Of a stretch of DNA of 64,000 nt, positions 33,120-44,449 are shown piece by piece. Positions within the stretch are counted from its first letter, which is position 1, and every line of letters starts with the position of its first letter. The notes beneath the pieces are model-generated. The model was given only the letters and a program-made list of their open reading frames with translations, searched no databases and was not told the DNA's origin. This DNA is from Trigonopsis variabilis (Eukaryota > Ascomycota > Trigonopsidomycetes > Trigonopsidales > Trigonopsidaceae), in the NCBI GenBank assembly GCA_003707065.3, contig PPXM03000003.1, forward strand, positions 682,001-746,000, written 5' to 3'. A program made the position numbers and the translations under genes.

Positions 33120-33666
33120 ATGGCGGACACTGAGCTACAGAAATTTCTCAACTACGGCTTAATTGCTTTGATTATATACTATGTTGTGACTCGATTTTTA
33201 ATGCCTCCGAGCACAGGACCTACCAGTCGACGAGGGCTGAAGAATGACCATGATAAGGAAGAAGTGATCGTATACCAGACATTCACCCCGAAGACTTTAC
33301 TGAAATACGACGGTCTTGAGGAGGAAAAGATCTTAATTGGTGTTAAAGGTGTAGTGTTTGATGTAACACGAGGTAAATCTTTCTATGGACCTGGCGGTGC
33401 CTATCAGTGAGTGGAGCGATCTTTTATTTTACTAAAACTAGTTCCTTTGCGGGACGGGATGCTTCTCGAGGATTAGCAAAAAACAGTTTTGATCAAGGTG
33501 ATTGCAACCTATCAAAATGCAGCTAATAATAGACATCTTGACTAATCCTGAGGATCCGATTGACACTTTGACTGATCTAAATGATGAAGAAAGGAAAAGC
33601 CTTGACGACTGGTTTAATTTATTTCAAGGAAAGTATATTGAAGTTGGAAAGCTTGAAAATGAGTGA
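33120..33666 (+). CDS. DAP1: Dap1/PGRMC-like membrane-associated haem protein
   Basis: Membrane-associated progesterone-receptor-like protein with a cytochrome-b5-like fold. It binds haem and supports Erg11 in sterol synthesis at the ER. Three exons, 33120-33406, 33442-33497 and 33533-33666, give 158 residues. Both introns are 35 nt (GTGAGT...CTAG and GTGATT...ATAG, branch GCTAAT in the second). An N-terminal membrane helix lies at about 11-30 (YGLIALIIYYVVTRFLM). The MAPR core is FTPKTLLKYDG, then VKGVVFDVTRGKSFYGPGG, continuing across the intron as AYHSFAGRDASRGLAKNSFD, then DILTNPEDPID. The Tyr residues of the haem pocket (FYGPGGAY) are present. Reading only the first ORF truncates the protein in the middle of the haem site. 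Confidence 0.95.
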
Positions 33667-34978
33667 CCAAAGAACGGTCTTTGTATTAAATCAATCAACT
33701 GCCTATGCTGAAATGGATCGAAGGAAGCATCATTCGGTAGAATTTCTTGTCTCCCAAGCCTTTCCAGAGAGCACATACGAGTCAATTTTCGCTTTAATCT
33801 CAACATAAAACTGGTCACTCTATATGCGAGCCGTTTTCCATAACTAAAAGGTAAGACATATAGATCTTTTTACTAGTAATTAGAGGAATGTGATACAAGG
33901 CAGAATCAACCAATAAATTCTTGGGTTTTATTTTGGATTATGTTCACCACAGATTAGTTCAAATCGTTGTCACGTGATATACAGGGGCAACCAGCAACGG
34001 AATTTATAATTTCATGTAGCAAGGCTGTCGTTTCTGTCGTTTCGTTTAGCCCGTTCCGGTATAGCAAGCCAACATACATATTTTCGATACGATCGGCCTT
34101 AGTCTACACCGACAAGAGAATAAATAAAAATAAAATAGTCTTGTTGTTGAACATCCATCCTGGTACCCTTCAACTCATTTAAACAGGAGATACTGATTAT
34201 TTAACTGTAGCAAGAATTGGGAGTTTAGTGTATTTTTGAATGGGTACCCGCTTTGAGGTGTTGTGTCTCCAAGGTCGATCGTGATGCTGACTGATGGTGA
34301 TGCCGATCCGTATTCAACTAGAACCATCATAGTAGCTGGACAGTCTTAGCTTTTCTTTTGCTTTGCATAAAAGCAAACATATGAGAAGAAGGCTGTGTAG
34401 CCGACGAGCGTTTAAATCTTGGCGTTTTATGAACTATTGATGGTGATACGGGAATCAGACCCGAAAGCTGTGACAAGACATGAAAGACCAGCAAGAGGAG
34501 TGATCGGCTCCCGGCGTCTAGAAAAGGCGTCTTCTTGGAGCTCGACAAGTAGAACCGGAAATCGTGGAGTGAATCAGCTGTTAGTAAATAAATGACGTAC
34601 TGAATGATATGGTTTGAAGATTATTCTGACATGAGAGAAAAATCTAATATAATAAACTAGTAGTAGACGGTGTACGAGTACAAGGAATGTAAGAGTGTTA
34701 GGGTGAGCAAGGAACAAGGGTAGAGAAATGACATCAGATTGACGGAGAGCCCTGCCAGACAGGCTTGTTGTGGTTGCCAGACGGGACTTTGAGGGCTCAG
34801 GACAGACTCGCAAACCGACTAAATTTAGTATTTAGCGGTACCCTCTACGCACCTCTTCTAGGTGTATACTTTGTTGAAATTCATTTCTATCGTTTTCTAT
34901 AATATAATAAAGGCTTGCTGAGCTAAGAATTTCACTTTCGTTTTTGTTTCGTCCGCTATTGATCGTTCCACTCATTCC
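33667..34978. other. 1.3 kb spacer between DAP1 and the DUF1765-type gene
   Basis: AT-rich, no coding-like ORF, no RNA gene recognised. TATAATATAATAAAGG near 34897-34912 lies about 70 bp before the next start codon and may be its TATA region. Confidence 0.45.
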
Positions 34979-37900
34979 ATGGCTTCATCTCCTGAAAATC
35001 CGTCCTTTGGCCATGAAGACTCCTCTACTCTTTCTTCTTTTGCAACTTGTCCTTCTAAGGTTGTTCTTCGGTCCCCTTTGCAGAAATCACCAGATGTAAG
35101 TTTTTGTGTCGTTCCGAACATGCCTGATTTGGCGCTTTTGATTTTCTCTTGTGATGATCCTCCCTGTCATATTCTTTTCTATCTTTAATTTTTCACTATA
35201 TGCTAATATTTCTTAGTTAAATCATTCTTCTATCTTGATTTCAGGACCTGGTACACCTCCTCTGATTGAATCCAAGGCATCCTCATTTGGTGATACTGAC
35301 TCCAAGTATTCTATTCCATCATGTGGACCGTCCGATTCGAGTCGATTTTCATCACCTGTCAATCGTTCGCCATTTGATTCTCCGACATTCCGTCATGATC
35401 TGTTTTCTAATAGCTCTCTTGATCAGAACTCAAATTCCGTTAGTTTCAACTCGTCTTCTAGGCTTCTGGATGATTACAGCAGTTTGTCTAACTACTCGAG
35501 TCCCTCACCCTCAAGGTCTAGTTCATTCGCTAATCTATCTCCTACTCCTGGCAGACCCCTTCGGACACTTTCTAGGGAAAGTCTACCCACCTCTGAACAG
35601 CGACTTCAGTGGCATGATGAATTTAAAATAATTGAGTCTTCTCTTTCAAAATTTACTTCTAGGTCTGGCCTAAGTCGCACAAATGTATTACGGACTTCTT
35701 TACTCCCTTTTCTTCGCACTCAACAGGGCGAATTCTCCAAAATTAATGCAGCTGAACGCCATAGGAGGTTACAACTACTACATAAATGGTGGACTACTAT
35801 TCTTAATACTTTACAAACTGGATCTGGTATTGCTAAATCAGATCGCGCCGCGTACCTTGAAGCCATTAGTGGAATCATGTCGCGTCACGAGTGGAAATCC
35901 CAGTTAGATGGCGAAGGCCCCGCGGCTAACAATATACTGTCTATTGAACTAGCCAATCGGCAACAAAGTTCTTCGTTTAATGTTGTCTTTCAATCGTGTT
36001 TACTAAATACCCTCGACTATGTGATTAAAAAGTTAAGCCTCAAGTCTGTCCCTATTAGTATGTCTACTTTTGCTGGAAAAGTTCTTGCTTATTGCTATTT
36101 CTACGCTCCTAATGTCGCCGCTCCCTTACTGTTTCTGCTACAAGTTTCTGATGCCGAGATCAAGAGAGTCCTTTCTATATGTCTTAAGCAAGATTACGAA
36201 ATCAAAGATTTCGATGATGCTGTCCGTCTGCTTCAATCTCAACTACCAGAAAATGTACGCGGTTTGGTTGGCTATCACAAGGCTTTTGATTCTCATAGTC
36301 GGCCTCAGATTCCCTACCGTCTGCAGGATTTTTACGGTCATTGGTCCACTACCTGGACAAATAATAACAGCAATGTCTTCATCTCCTTCTTAAAACATTA
36401 TTATACTATCACTTTTGATCTCTATCCCGACGTCTTATCTCATGCGGCTCTATTAGCTAGCCCTGGCATGATCTTTATCCAAGCCTACATTCTTAGACTA
36501 CTCGAACAAACCGTTCATGGATCTCCTCGGGTGACTCCGTCTAGAGTGTCTCCGCGAATATCTGTTAGATCAGATATGCGGAACAACTTACACCGCGTTC
36601 AGCGATCTTCCCGATCTAGTGATCCTTTACGGCGTCCTCAGTTAATAGACCCAAGAGGCGATCTTCAATCTCCACGGATCTGGGATGCCGATGCTCAGGA
36701 GAATTTTCCTGGCTCCAGATTACCGCACTTCAATCCGCGATCACGCGATCTAAAGCTTCTTCGACTAATGCAGGAGATCCTTTATTGTGATGATCATTGT
36801 TTGCCCTATTCTGAAGCATCGGCTAGATTGTTTGAATGTATTTTACAGGCTGTTGTCTTACGGACAAACGTCACGGATATTGAAGCTTGCTTTTCGCTTT
36901 GTGATCTCTGCGAAGAATACCTTGCTACGTTATGTTTGGATCCTAATCGTAAAGATACGGTTAACTGGTTGTTTTGGATGGATGTTTGTGACAGGATGTT
37001 TAACAGTCACAACCACTTCCTGGAGTTGCGAGCTTTGACATTCCTGTTTAATAACTGGGGATATATATCAGTACACCAAAGTTACAATGACGATGAATAT
37101 GGAAACCTGCGTATGCAGTTTACTGCCTGGATTTTATCGCCAAAGTATTGGACTCAATTCTTTTGCCATTGGTCTCCTCTTGTTCGTTCTTATTACATGA
37201 GATTGTTGTGTTGGAGAATTTGCCGATCGGAAACTGTTGACTTATCGCCTACTTCTTTTCAAATTCGCGAGATGGCGCGATATATGCTATATTCTACTCA
37301 TAGGTTTGTAAGAGAACATTTGGAATCAGTGGAAGAAAGAAAAATGAAAGTGTGTTTAACACCTTGCCTGCCGCTTTATAATCGAGTCCTTACTGTTCAG
37401 AGAAATACGCCATCCACATCCACCCCGACGACTCGGTCAACTAATGCAATTGACTCGGTGCTTTTCCCTAACTTCTTGGATGACGTGTCAGTCAAGGCTG
37501 GTAGCGATCGGATCCATATTATTGAACGAGTCCCCGCGTCTCCATACTTACGCAAAGTGGATTGGTTTGAGACCTACGATGACTTGCTCTATATTCACGC
37601 TAGTGAAGAAGCTGAAGGATATCGCCAAGCTGGCTTGGGACATTTGAAAGGGGAGAGCGTTGCATCTACAATCTCATTGAGCGGAGGGTTAATGCATGCT
37701 ACTACTGATGAGAGTGATGATGAAAATTGGGCGTGGAAGATTTTTAAAAGGCTTCGAAATGTCTTGAGCGGAACTACTGGTGAGGAACGGCCTATTGATT
37801 TGATGGATGGTCATCCTAGACCACGAGCGGCTCAAGCGGAGTCTAGTGCGACTAGTGCTACGAGCAGTATGCCAAGTAGTGCCACGCCGTCATTGGTTTC

Positions 37901-38711
37901 AGATAATTCGTCTTCGATCGATCAAGATGAGCTGATTGAAATTCCTTTGCAGACGATTGATGAGAATAGTACATCTCACGGGTCGGAGACTGACAGCGAA
38001 TCTACCATTTCTGGGGAAACCCTGGAGAAAGGCGACATGGTCAAAAGAAATGGCGTATCTGCTAGAAGTAGTGGTCGCTATTTTAAATCCAAAGGTGTTT
38101 GGTTGCGTCATCGATCGACTGCGAGCCGGACATATTCACTGTCTTCTGAGTCTTCATCGGCATCAGTTCGAACAGATAAGAGTAAGAAGATGAGTGGATA
38201 CTCGGCAGTATCGTTTAACGGACGATGTGTCATTAAAATAAGAAAACCTCTTTTCAAGTTTGTTCTTGCTCCCTTGTGCTATGACTACGCGTTTAATGAT
38301 TTTGAAAGAAATCCTATTATTTCTGGGGTTCCACCTACACCCGGCTACGGAGGAGTTGATGAACAAGGGATTTACGATGAACAAGGAGATTTTGTGAAAT
38401 CCGTGAATCCTCGACTGCCATATTCGCCTCGAAGTGACGATGTTACAATGAATGCCTTTGTGGAAGAGCATGAGAGCGGGTTAAGTGAGCGAGATCTCGA
38501 GGTGCAGGATTTGTCTAAATTTCTCAAGGCAGGCAAAGCAGGACATGGGTTTGGGTTATACAAATATGCGGGACGGGGTTTGAATGAATGGGAACTTGTT
38601 GTTTGCAGCTTTGAAGAGTTCATTAAGTTGCGCAAGACGGAGGATGGGGTGAGAGAACTGAGCGACGCCGGGACACCTTTTTTATTTGCTGATTTGCCGG
38701 TCAGACGGTAA
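34979..38711 (+). CDS. large fungal-specific protein, probably DUF1765 family
   Basis: Protein of unknown function, 1203 residues in two exons, 34979-35095 and 35217-38711. The 121-nt intron has donor GTAAGT, a GCTAAT branch and acceptor CTTAG. Using this acceptor keeps phase (SPD joined to LNHSSILIS), while the TCAG 28 nt later would break it. The N-terminal 130 residues are Ser/Pro-rich and probably disordered. A conserved-looking helical middle has STFAGKVLAYCYFYAPNVAA, TFLFNNWGYISVHQ and WILSPKYWTQFFCHWSPLVR. A second Ser-rich acidic region lies at about 870-1000, and a C-terminal block contains GRCVIKIRKPLFKFVLAPLC. No signal peptide. The family call rests on overall resemblance to fungal DUF1765 proteins and is moderate. 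Tandem with DUS4. Confidence 0.62.
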
Positions 38712-39005
38712 TGTAGATTAGAGTGAAAGAACAGGATTGGGAAAAAAAGCAACGCCTAGAAAGGCAGTCTCGTAAGAACGTAACAGGCGAAAATGATAGT
38801 CTAGTGATAGAAAAGATCGCATCTCTAAGACCAAATTATCCGTATCACTATCAGGGTGACAAGGAGCTGGCAAAATATCGCGTTGCGCTTTGAACGGAGA
38901 GTAGTACGCATGAGTTACTAAATCGACATTTCGACACGTACCAAGCCGCGCGAGATCTGACCGGTAGCAGAAAATCTAAGTAGCGCTAGAAAAAAGAGAA
39001 AAACG

Positions 39006-40112
39006 ATGGACTATTTAAACCCGGAGCTTTTATATAGACGGGATCTTCCAGAGAGAGATTTCGCACACCATCCTATAAGATTATTTGACCATGCTCGACA
39101 GCATGAACGGCCTTTATATGTTGCAGGCCCCATGGTGCGGTACTCAAAGCTGCCTTTTCGAGCCATGGTAAGGCACTACGGTGTTGATCTAGTGTACAGT
39201 CCTATGATTTTAGCCAGGGAATTTGTACGAAATGAGAAAGCTCGATGGAGCGATTTCAGCACGAATTGCTGGGATCGACCTCTGGTGGTGCAGTTTGGAG
39301 CATCCAATGATGTTGACTTCGGCCGTGGAGTGGAAATGATTCATAAATTCTGTGATGGTGTAGGGCTAAATTGTGGATGTCCAATCAAAGATCAGGTCCG
39401 GCAGGGTATTGGGGCGTCATTAATGAAAGATCCTCAACGGATCAAAGCTATGATTCAGGGAGCGAGACAACGGATTGGAAACGAATTTTGCTTGGAGGCG
39501 AAGATACGGATTCTCAGTAACGAAAAAGATACCATAGAGTTTGCTCGACAGGTAGAGAAGAGTGGGATAGATTACTTGACTGTCCACGGTCGGACTCAGT
39601 CGACACGATCAAGTCTTCCTGCAGAATTTGAGCAAATCAAATTAATAAAATCATGTGTAAATATTCCAGTGGTTGCGAATGGCGATGTTTTTTGTTTTGA
39701 AGATGCAGACTATCTCGTTCGGCAGACTGGAGTTGATGGAATCATGAGTGTTAGGGGAATTTTGGCTAATCCAGGTTTATTTCAAGGGTACCAGTCAGCT
39801 CCATGGTCGGCTATTGAGCTATTTTGGGATTTAATTGAACATTACGATCTCCCTTTTAGGTTAAGTCAATATCACCTTGCTCAGATGCTTTGTGAGCATA
39901 TTGATTCACATTATGACTGGGATAAGTCGTTGAAACCTGGAAATATTTCACTTGCTAATTCAATCATAACAAGAGAAGAGAAAAAAGGTTTAATGGACTG
40001 CAATTCTCAGGATGAAATGAGAGCCTGGTTTGAGTCAAGGTTTGTCCTGCATAAACGGGGCGAGAGAGGTTTTGCAAAAGTCGATTGGCCAGAGAGACTG
40101 TTAAAGGCGTGA
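39006..40112 (+). CDS. DUS4: tRNA-dihydrouridine synthase, Dus4 type
   Basis: FMN enzyme that reduces uridine to dihydrouridine in the D-loop of cytosolic tRNAs. Dus4 acts at positions 20a and 20b in yeast. Single exon of 368 residues (yeast Dus4 367). TIM-barrel start LYVAGPMVRYSKLPFRAMVR with the Dus4-type Met-Val-Arg-Tyr rather than the Dus1 pattern. Catalytic cysteine about C125 in GLNCGCPIKDQVRQG. FMN and tRNA contacts include VQFGASN, YLTVHGRTQSTRS, VVANGDVFCFEDAD and MSVRGILANPGLF. It lies 294 bp behind the DUF1765-type gene and is convergent with the aldo-keto reductase gene, 134 bp between stops. Confidence 0.93.
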   Translation: MDYLNPELLYRRDLPERDFAHHPIRLFDHARQHERPLYVAGPMVRYSKLPFRAMVRHYGVDLVYSPMILAREFVRNEKARWSDFSTNCWDRPLVVQFGASNDVDFGRGVEMIHKFCDGVGLNCGCPIKDQVRQGIGASLMKDPQRIKAMIQGARQRIGNEFCLEAKIRILSNEKDTIEFARQVEKSGIDYLTVHGRTQSTRSSLPAEFEQIKLIKSCVNIPVVANGDVFCFEDADYLVRQTGVDGIMSVRGILANPGLFQGYQSAPWSAIELFWDLIEHYDLPFRLSQYHLAQMLCEHIDSHYDWDKSLKPGNISLANSIITREEKKGLMDCNSQDEMRAWFESRFVLHKRGERGFAKVDWPERLLKA

Positions 40113-40246
40113 CGAATGAAAAATGCTCTGGTACAAAATACATTTACGTCCTATAATAGTTATGAAGGAAAAAGGATTCTTCTATAAGTGACACACAGCA
40201 GTCACGGTTGGTTCCAACACTATTCCAGAAACTATCTGGAGGCCAA

Positions 40247-41107
40247 TTAAGGGAAATTAGTCGTCCAGTACTTGCGGAAGTGGCGCTGAGATCCAAGCTT
40301 GTTGATCTCCTCCACCTCACTCTTTGCCAATTCGAAATCAAAGATATCAAGAAGTTTCTGCTGCCGGGAAGGAGTACGGGAAGTGGTGATAGGAAGGATA
40401 CCATGTTGATAGACCCACCGAAGCAGAATCTGGTTCGGCTCTTTTGAATATTTGGAGGCCAAACTGTTAACATAACTATCGATCGGGCCATTTGGAGAAG
40501 CTGTCAAAGGAATCAATGGACTATAGGCCTCAAGTAGAATTCCGTGCTTTTGGGAAAATTCCACAATTCCAGGGGATTGATCCTGAAGATAGGCATGAAA
40601 CTCGATCTGATTCACGTCAGGAGCTTCAGTACCAGGAATGGCGAGAATATTCTCGAGATGTTCAACAGTAAAATTGGAAACGCCGATGGCTTTAGCTTTA
40701 CCGGCCTTCTTAAGTTCATTCAATGTCTTCCAGGCCTCTTCAAGACTGGGCTTATCAAAAAATGGAGCATGGATGAGATAAAGATCGACATAATCAGTTT
40801 GTAGTTTGCTCAAGCTATCATTCAAGGCTCCTTTGATATCGGTAATGTGAGGATAAACTTTTGTGGTCACAAACAATTTCTCTCTAGGGACACCGGAGTT
40901 CTTAATCGCAATACCGGTCTCCTTTTCGGTGTTATAGACCTCCGCGGTATCAATATGATGAAAACCGCTTTTAACTGCAGATTCTAGTGCTTTGACGAGA
41001 TCATGATCAACTTCTGATTCATTATTCTTGTACCATCGAGTACCAGTGCCAAAGCCTATGGCAGGGATCTTAAGACCAGATTTCAGTGTATATGTGGGAA
41101 CGCTCAT
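40247..41107 (-). CDS. aldo-keto reductase (yeast YDL124W-like)
   Basis: NADPH-dependent aldo-keto reductase acting on small carbonyl compounds such as alpha-keto amides. Single exon of 286 residues. The catalytic tetrad is intact: D53 and Y58 (HHIDTAEVYNTE), K83 (FVTTKVYP) and H113 (LYLIHAPFF). The TIM-barrel motifs GFGTGTRWYKNN, KAIGVSNFTVEHLE and the cofactor loop PITTSRTPSRQQKLL are present. The RWYK and KVYPHI variants resemble the yeast YDL124W subgroup. Its promoter on the minus strand has a TATA stretch, an AGGGG and an ACGTCA element, which suggests stress induction. Confidence 0.93.
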   Translation of the reverse strand: MSVPTYTLKSGLKIPAIGFGTGTRWYKNNESEVDHDLVKALESAVKSGFHHIDTAEVYNTEKETGIAIKNSGVPREKLFVTTKVYPHITDIKGALNDSLSKLQTDYVDLYLIHAPFFDKPSLEEAWKTLNELKKAGKAKAIGVSNFTVEHLENILAIPGTEAPDVNQIEFHAYLQDQSPGIVEFSQKHGILLEAYSPLIPLTASPNGPIDSYVNSLASKYSKEPNQILLRWVYQHGILPITTSRTPSRQQKLLDIFDFELAKSEVEEINKLGSQRHFRKYWTTNFP

Positions 41108-42445
41108 ATTTTAAAGTTAATAGTGTTGAGCAATTGATAGAGGGGTGGTGTATTTATATATTTTCTCCCCGTAATCGCCGTTGCAGCCATCGTGCTTGTG
41201 ATGATGACTAATGGATCCCCGTTCACGTCATTAGGCCCTCTATCAATGTCATTAATGACACTATCGCAGCAAGTTGAACAGTTGATGACGACGTCGCATT
41301 ACTCTATCCGAGAAGACGTGCAGAATTGCTCCAAAGATGGATCAATCTGTCTCGCAGACTGACTATTAACGTATACTCGGTAAATGACTGTATAGTCTTA
41401 ATAGTCATCGTTCTTAGCTTGCAATTCTGCGCTACAACGGGTTAAGTTTAGTGCTGAGCAAACAAGTCAGAGAACGGTGGAACCCAAAAGATCACTCTGG
41501 CAGTCTTGAAAGCAAGACTAATACATATGAGTGCCTTATAATGGGTTAATCAGAGATGCAAGAGCAAAAGAAGCTAAAGGACAAATATAAATGGAGACGG
41601 CCGCTCGTATTGAAATATGATAGCAGTCGTTTATGCATTGTACCCTCCTGACTGACAGGTCTGGCAAATGGCTTACATTTCGATGAAGATAACGAATTTG
41701 TGAGCCGTCATTACACTCATTCTCTCGGGTAATACCCGCCAGAGCTGTCCAAAATATGGATAACATGCGAGACACGCACGAATGAAAGAAGATCCTTTAG
41801 TGATATGAAAGATAGTATTCTCAGGTAACCAGTTAGCTGTCCACACAATTGTAATCTCAGTGGTCACTGCATCTTGAAAGCTTCTGTTCCAGTTATTTTA
41901 TCAACCGTTGCCCTAGAGTGAGTGATCCTTACCGTTAACTCGGCAGAGTATCAAGGTAGCAAGTGCATGTTTCTCACGATTTTAAAAAAGGATCTGGGCA
42001 GAACCATTTCGACGAATTCAACTTGCTAGGGTAGCACTTGGTTGATCATCCAATCGTGAGAAACGTCTTTTCTCATTGTGCAAACATTTCTCAGCAATTT
42101 TCTATTTTCGCAATTCTAATGAGGTTCCGTCCTCGTGAGCTAAACTAGGTTAATGTAAGCAATCGAATAATAGCTCATTCTTCGTTTACGATTTTCGTTG
42201 CTTTTGTTACGGAAGCGGTTATGGACGAGACATTCTGGTAGACCCTACTTTTCGATAGCGTCTGTCCTTTGCTCCTTTTAAAACAAGGACCTTGACGCTT
42301 CTTTGGTTCTCACCAAAGGCACTGAGTTTATCTAAGCCCGTAGGCATGACAAATGGCCTGGCATGCGCTATTTTTCTTGCTTTGGTTGTATTGCTAGTTA
42401 GTATCTGGGTCGTTGCTGCCGCAATGTGCATCTCCATCCTTAGCC
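41108..42445. other. 1.3 kb divergent spacer, AKR and VMA8
   Basis: Holds the AKR promoter (TATA-like stretch near 41149-41163, ACGTCA at 41225-41230) and the VMA8 promoter. A perfect 13-bp inverted repeat has arms at 41969-41981 and 42052-42064. No coding-like ORF recognised. Confidence 0.45.
41225..41230. promoter_or_regulatory. ATF/CRE-like ACGTCA element upstream of the AKR gene
   Basis: ACGTCA within TTCACGTCATTA, about 120 bp upstream of the AKR start codon. It matches the core recognised by Atf1/CREB-type bZIP stress factors. With the nearby AGGGG at 41142 and TATA stretch it suggests stress-regulated expression. A single short motif can occur by chance. Confidence 0.3.
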
Positions 42446-43291
42446 ATGTCTGGAGCACAAAATAGGTAAATTGGATTAAAGACCTCATTAACCATTGTAG
42501 GGAAGCAGTATTTCCCACCCGAATGACCCTGACCGCCATGAAGGTGAAGTTAAAGGGGGCTACAACAGGATATTCGCTATTGAAGCGCAAGTCAGAGGCT
42601 TTGACTGGACGCTTTCGAGAAATCACCAAGAAGATCGATCAGGTATCATTCTCTAGTGATTTTTACTAATTAAGAGTCTAAACGGAAGATGGGCCGTGTC
42701 ATGCAAGTGGCTGCCTTTTCATTGGCTGAGGTAACCTATGCTACGGGAGAAAATATTGGATATCAAGTCCAAGAATCGGTGAAAACCGCTCGATTTCGGG
42801 TCAGGGCCGTTCAAGAGAATGTATCTGGGGTTTATCTACCCCAATTTGAACCAAGAATTGTGGAAGGAGTAAATGATTTCCAAATGACAGGGTTAGGCAG
42901 GGGAGGACAGAAGGTCCAGAAAGCTAAGGATGTATACACCAAGGCAGTCGAAACGCTAGTGGACCTTGCCTCGCTCCAAACTGCGTTTGTTATCCTGGAT
43001 GAAGTTATCAAAATCACCAATCGACGAGTGAATGCTATCGAACATGTTGTCATTCCTCGAACCGAAAATACAATCAAATACATAAATTCCGAACTGGATG
43101 AAATAGACCGAGAAGAATTTTATCGGTTAAAGAAAGTGCAGGATAAGAAGCAACGAGATGCCGATGCTAGGGAGATTGAGGAATCTGAGCGGGCAGCGAT
43201 AGAAGCAGAACAAGGATCGTTACCTAGTGCATTGTCAGAAGAAGAGCAAGGGACATTGGAAGGAGATAAGGATGAAGATGTAATATTCTAG
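42446..43291 (+). CDS. VMA8: V-type ATPase V1 subunit D
   Basis: Central-stalk subunit of the vacuolar proton pump; with subunit F it forms the rotor that couples ATP hydrolysis in V1 to proton transport in Vo. Three exons, 42446-42465 (20 nt), 42501-42642 and 42677-43291, give 258 residues (yeast Vma8 256). The introns are 35 and 34 nt with ATTAAC and TACTAAT branches. Exons join MSGAQN to [11 protein letters not shown] and ITKKIDQ to [19 protein letters not shown], restoring the conserved N-terminal coiled coil lost from the longest ORF. The C-terminal helix includes [20 protein letters not shown], followed by an acidic tail. Confidence 0.96.
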
Positions 43292-43393
43292 CAAGGTGAG
43301 GTTCAGCTACAAAGCCATGTAATGTAAAACCTTTCTTTTAAGGTGAATGTATAGCGTCGCACAACTCTGAAACCGATCATTCTCTATAGTACA

Positions 43394-44155
43394 TTACTTT
43401 TTTGCGTAAGTTACCAGCATTTCTTGATCCTGTAGTTTAAGACCGGCAACGGCCATCTTAGCTAGCGCAGCTTGAGCGTCGGTATCAAACTCAACAAAAG
43501 CCAAACCTTTGTTTCCCGGAACTAGTCGAACGTCAACATACCCGTCATACTTGTCAAAAATAGAAGCCACTATATCGGCCGTAGTGCCAGGCGGAAGATT
43601 TTGGATAAATAGCGTATTATTTGGAGGCTCGTCCACAACCTTCGGTCGCTTTATTGGTTTCGATTCTTTCTTTTCTTCTCGTGGCCGTTTCTGAGTAGAC
43701 TGTTTAGTTTCAGGGCCTTCCATGGGTGGACGAAGAGCTCCCACCTTAGCAAGGAAAAAGACATTAAACTCACCTTTAAGATATAGCCGCTCCTTCTGAA
43801 AAGCTTCCAAAGCATCAGGTCCTTCCTTCGATATTGTAGCTTCACTTTCTGTTTTAGAATAATCGATTTGCTAGTCATGTCAGCAAAGCGAGCCATCGCA
43901 AGGAGAGCTTACCATGGGTTTATCAAACAACTCGAATCCTTGAACTTCTTCGAGAGCTTTGCCAGCAGAATCCAAATCATCAAAGACCACAAATGCCTGG
44001 CCTCTCATTCGAATGTTTCCATGAGCAATTATGTCGAGTATGCTTCCGTAAGGAGAAAAGACAGCTCTTAGAGTATCCTTGAGAACTGGAATTTTGACTG
44101 ATTCATTTAGATTCCGTATATATAGGCTATCATTAGCAATTAAATTGGCCATCAT
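43394..44155 (-). CDS. U1A/U2B''-family snRNP protein with two RRMs
   Basis: Spliceosomal RNA-binding protein that recognises a U1 or U2 snRNA stem-loop. Exons 43913-44155 and 43394-43870 (42-nt intron, GTAAGC donor, CTGAC branch) give 239 residues. RRM1 has RNP2 LYIRNLNE and RNP1 with the U1A-type MRGQAFVVF, then KPMQIDYSKT across the intron. RRM2 (about 155-235) has TLFIQNLPPGTTADIV and GLAFVEFD. A basic linker carries KRPREEKKESKPIKRPK, a likely nuclear signal. A GTGAGT-led, stop-free segment at 43738-43773 (36 nt) may be a second intron; removing it gives 227 residues and replaces GEFNVFFLAKVGA with a single Ala. Whether it serves U1, U2 or both cannot be told here. Divergent from SYF1, another splicing gene. 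Confidence 0.92.
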
Positions 44156-44449
44156 CGTACGTATGTGAAGGTGGCTTTTCGGTCATGACTATCTCCAAGG
44201 TCGACCGAAGAAGAGTCGACGAATGCGCTGGCTGGCCGTCCCGTTACACACGTAGACAAACGGTGGAGATGAAGATGAAAGTAATAAGAACGGAAGCAGA
44301 CAACTAGATTTATCAACCTTTTTATGCATAGCTACTTTCAACCGTATAAGTAACACCTTAAATTCTCTCATTTGGAAGTTTGGATTGTTTAGCGCTGTGA
44401 ATGAAGCTTCAAGTTTTTGGTAGTAACATCGTTCCAGCTCCACTTGGAC

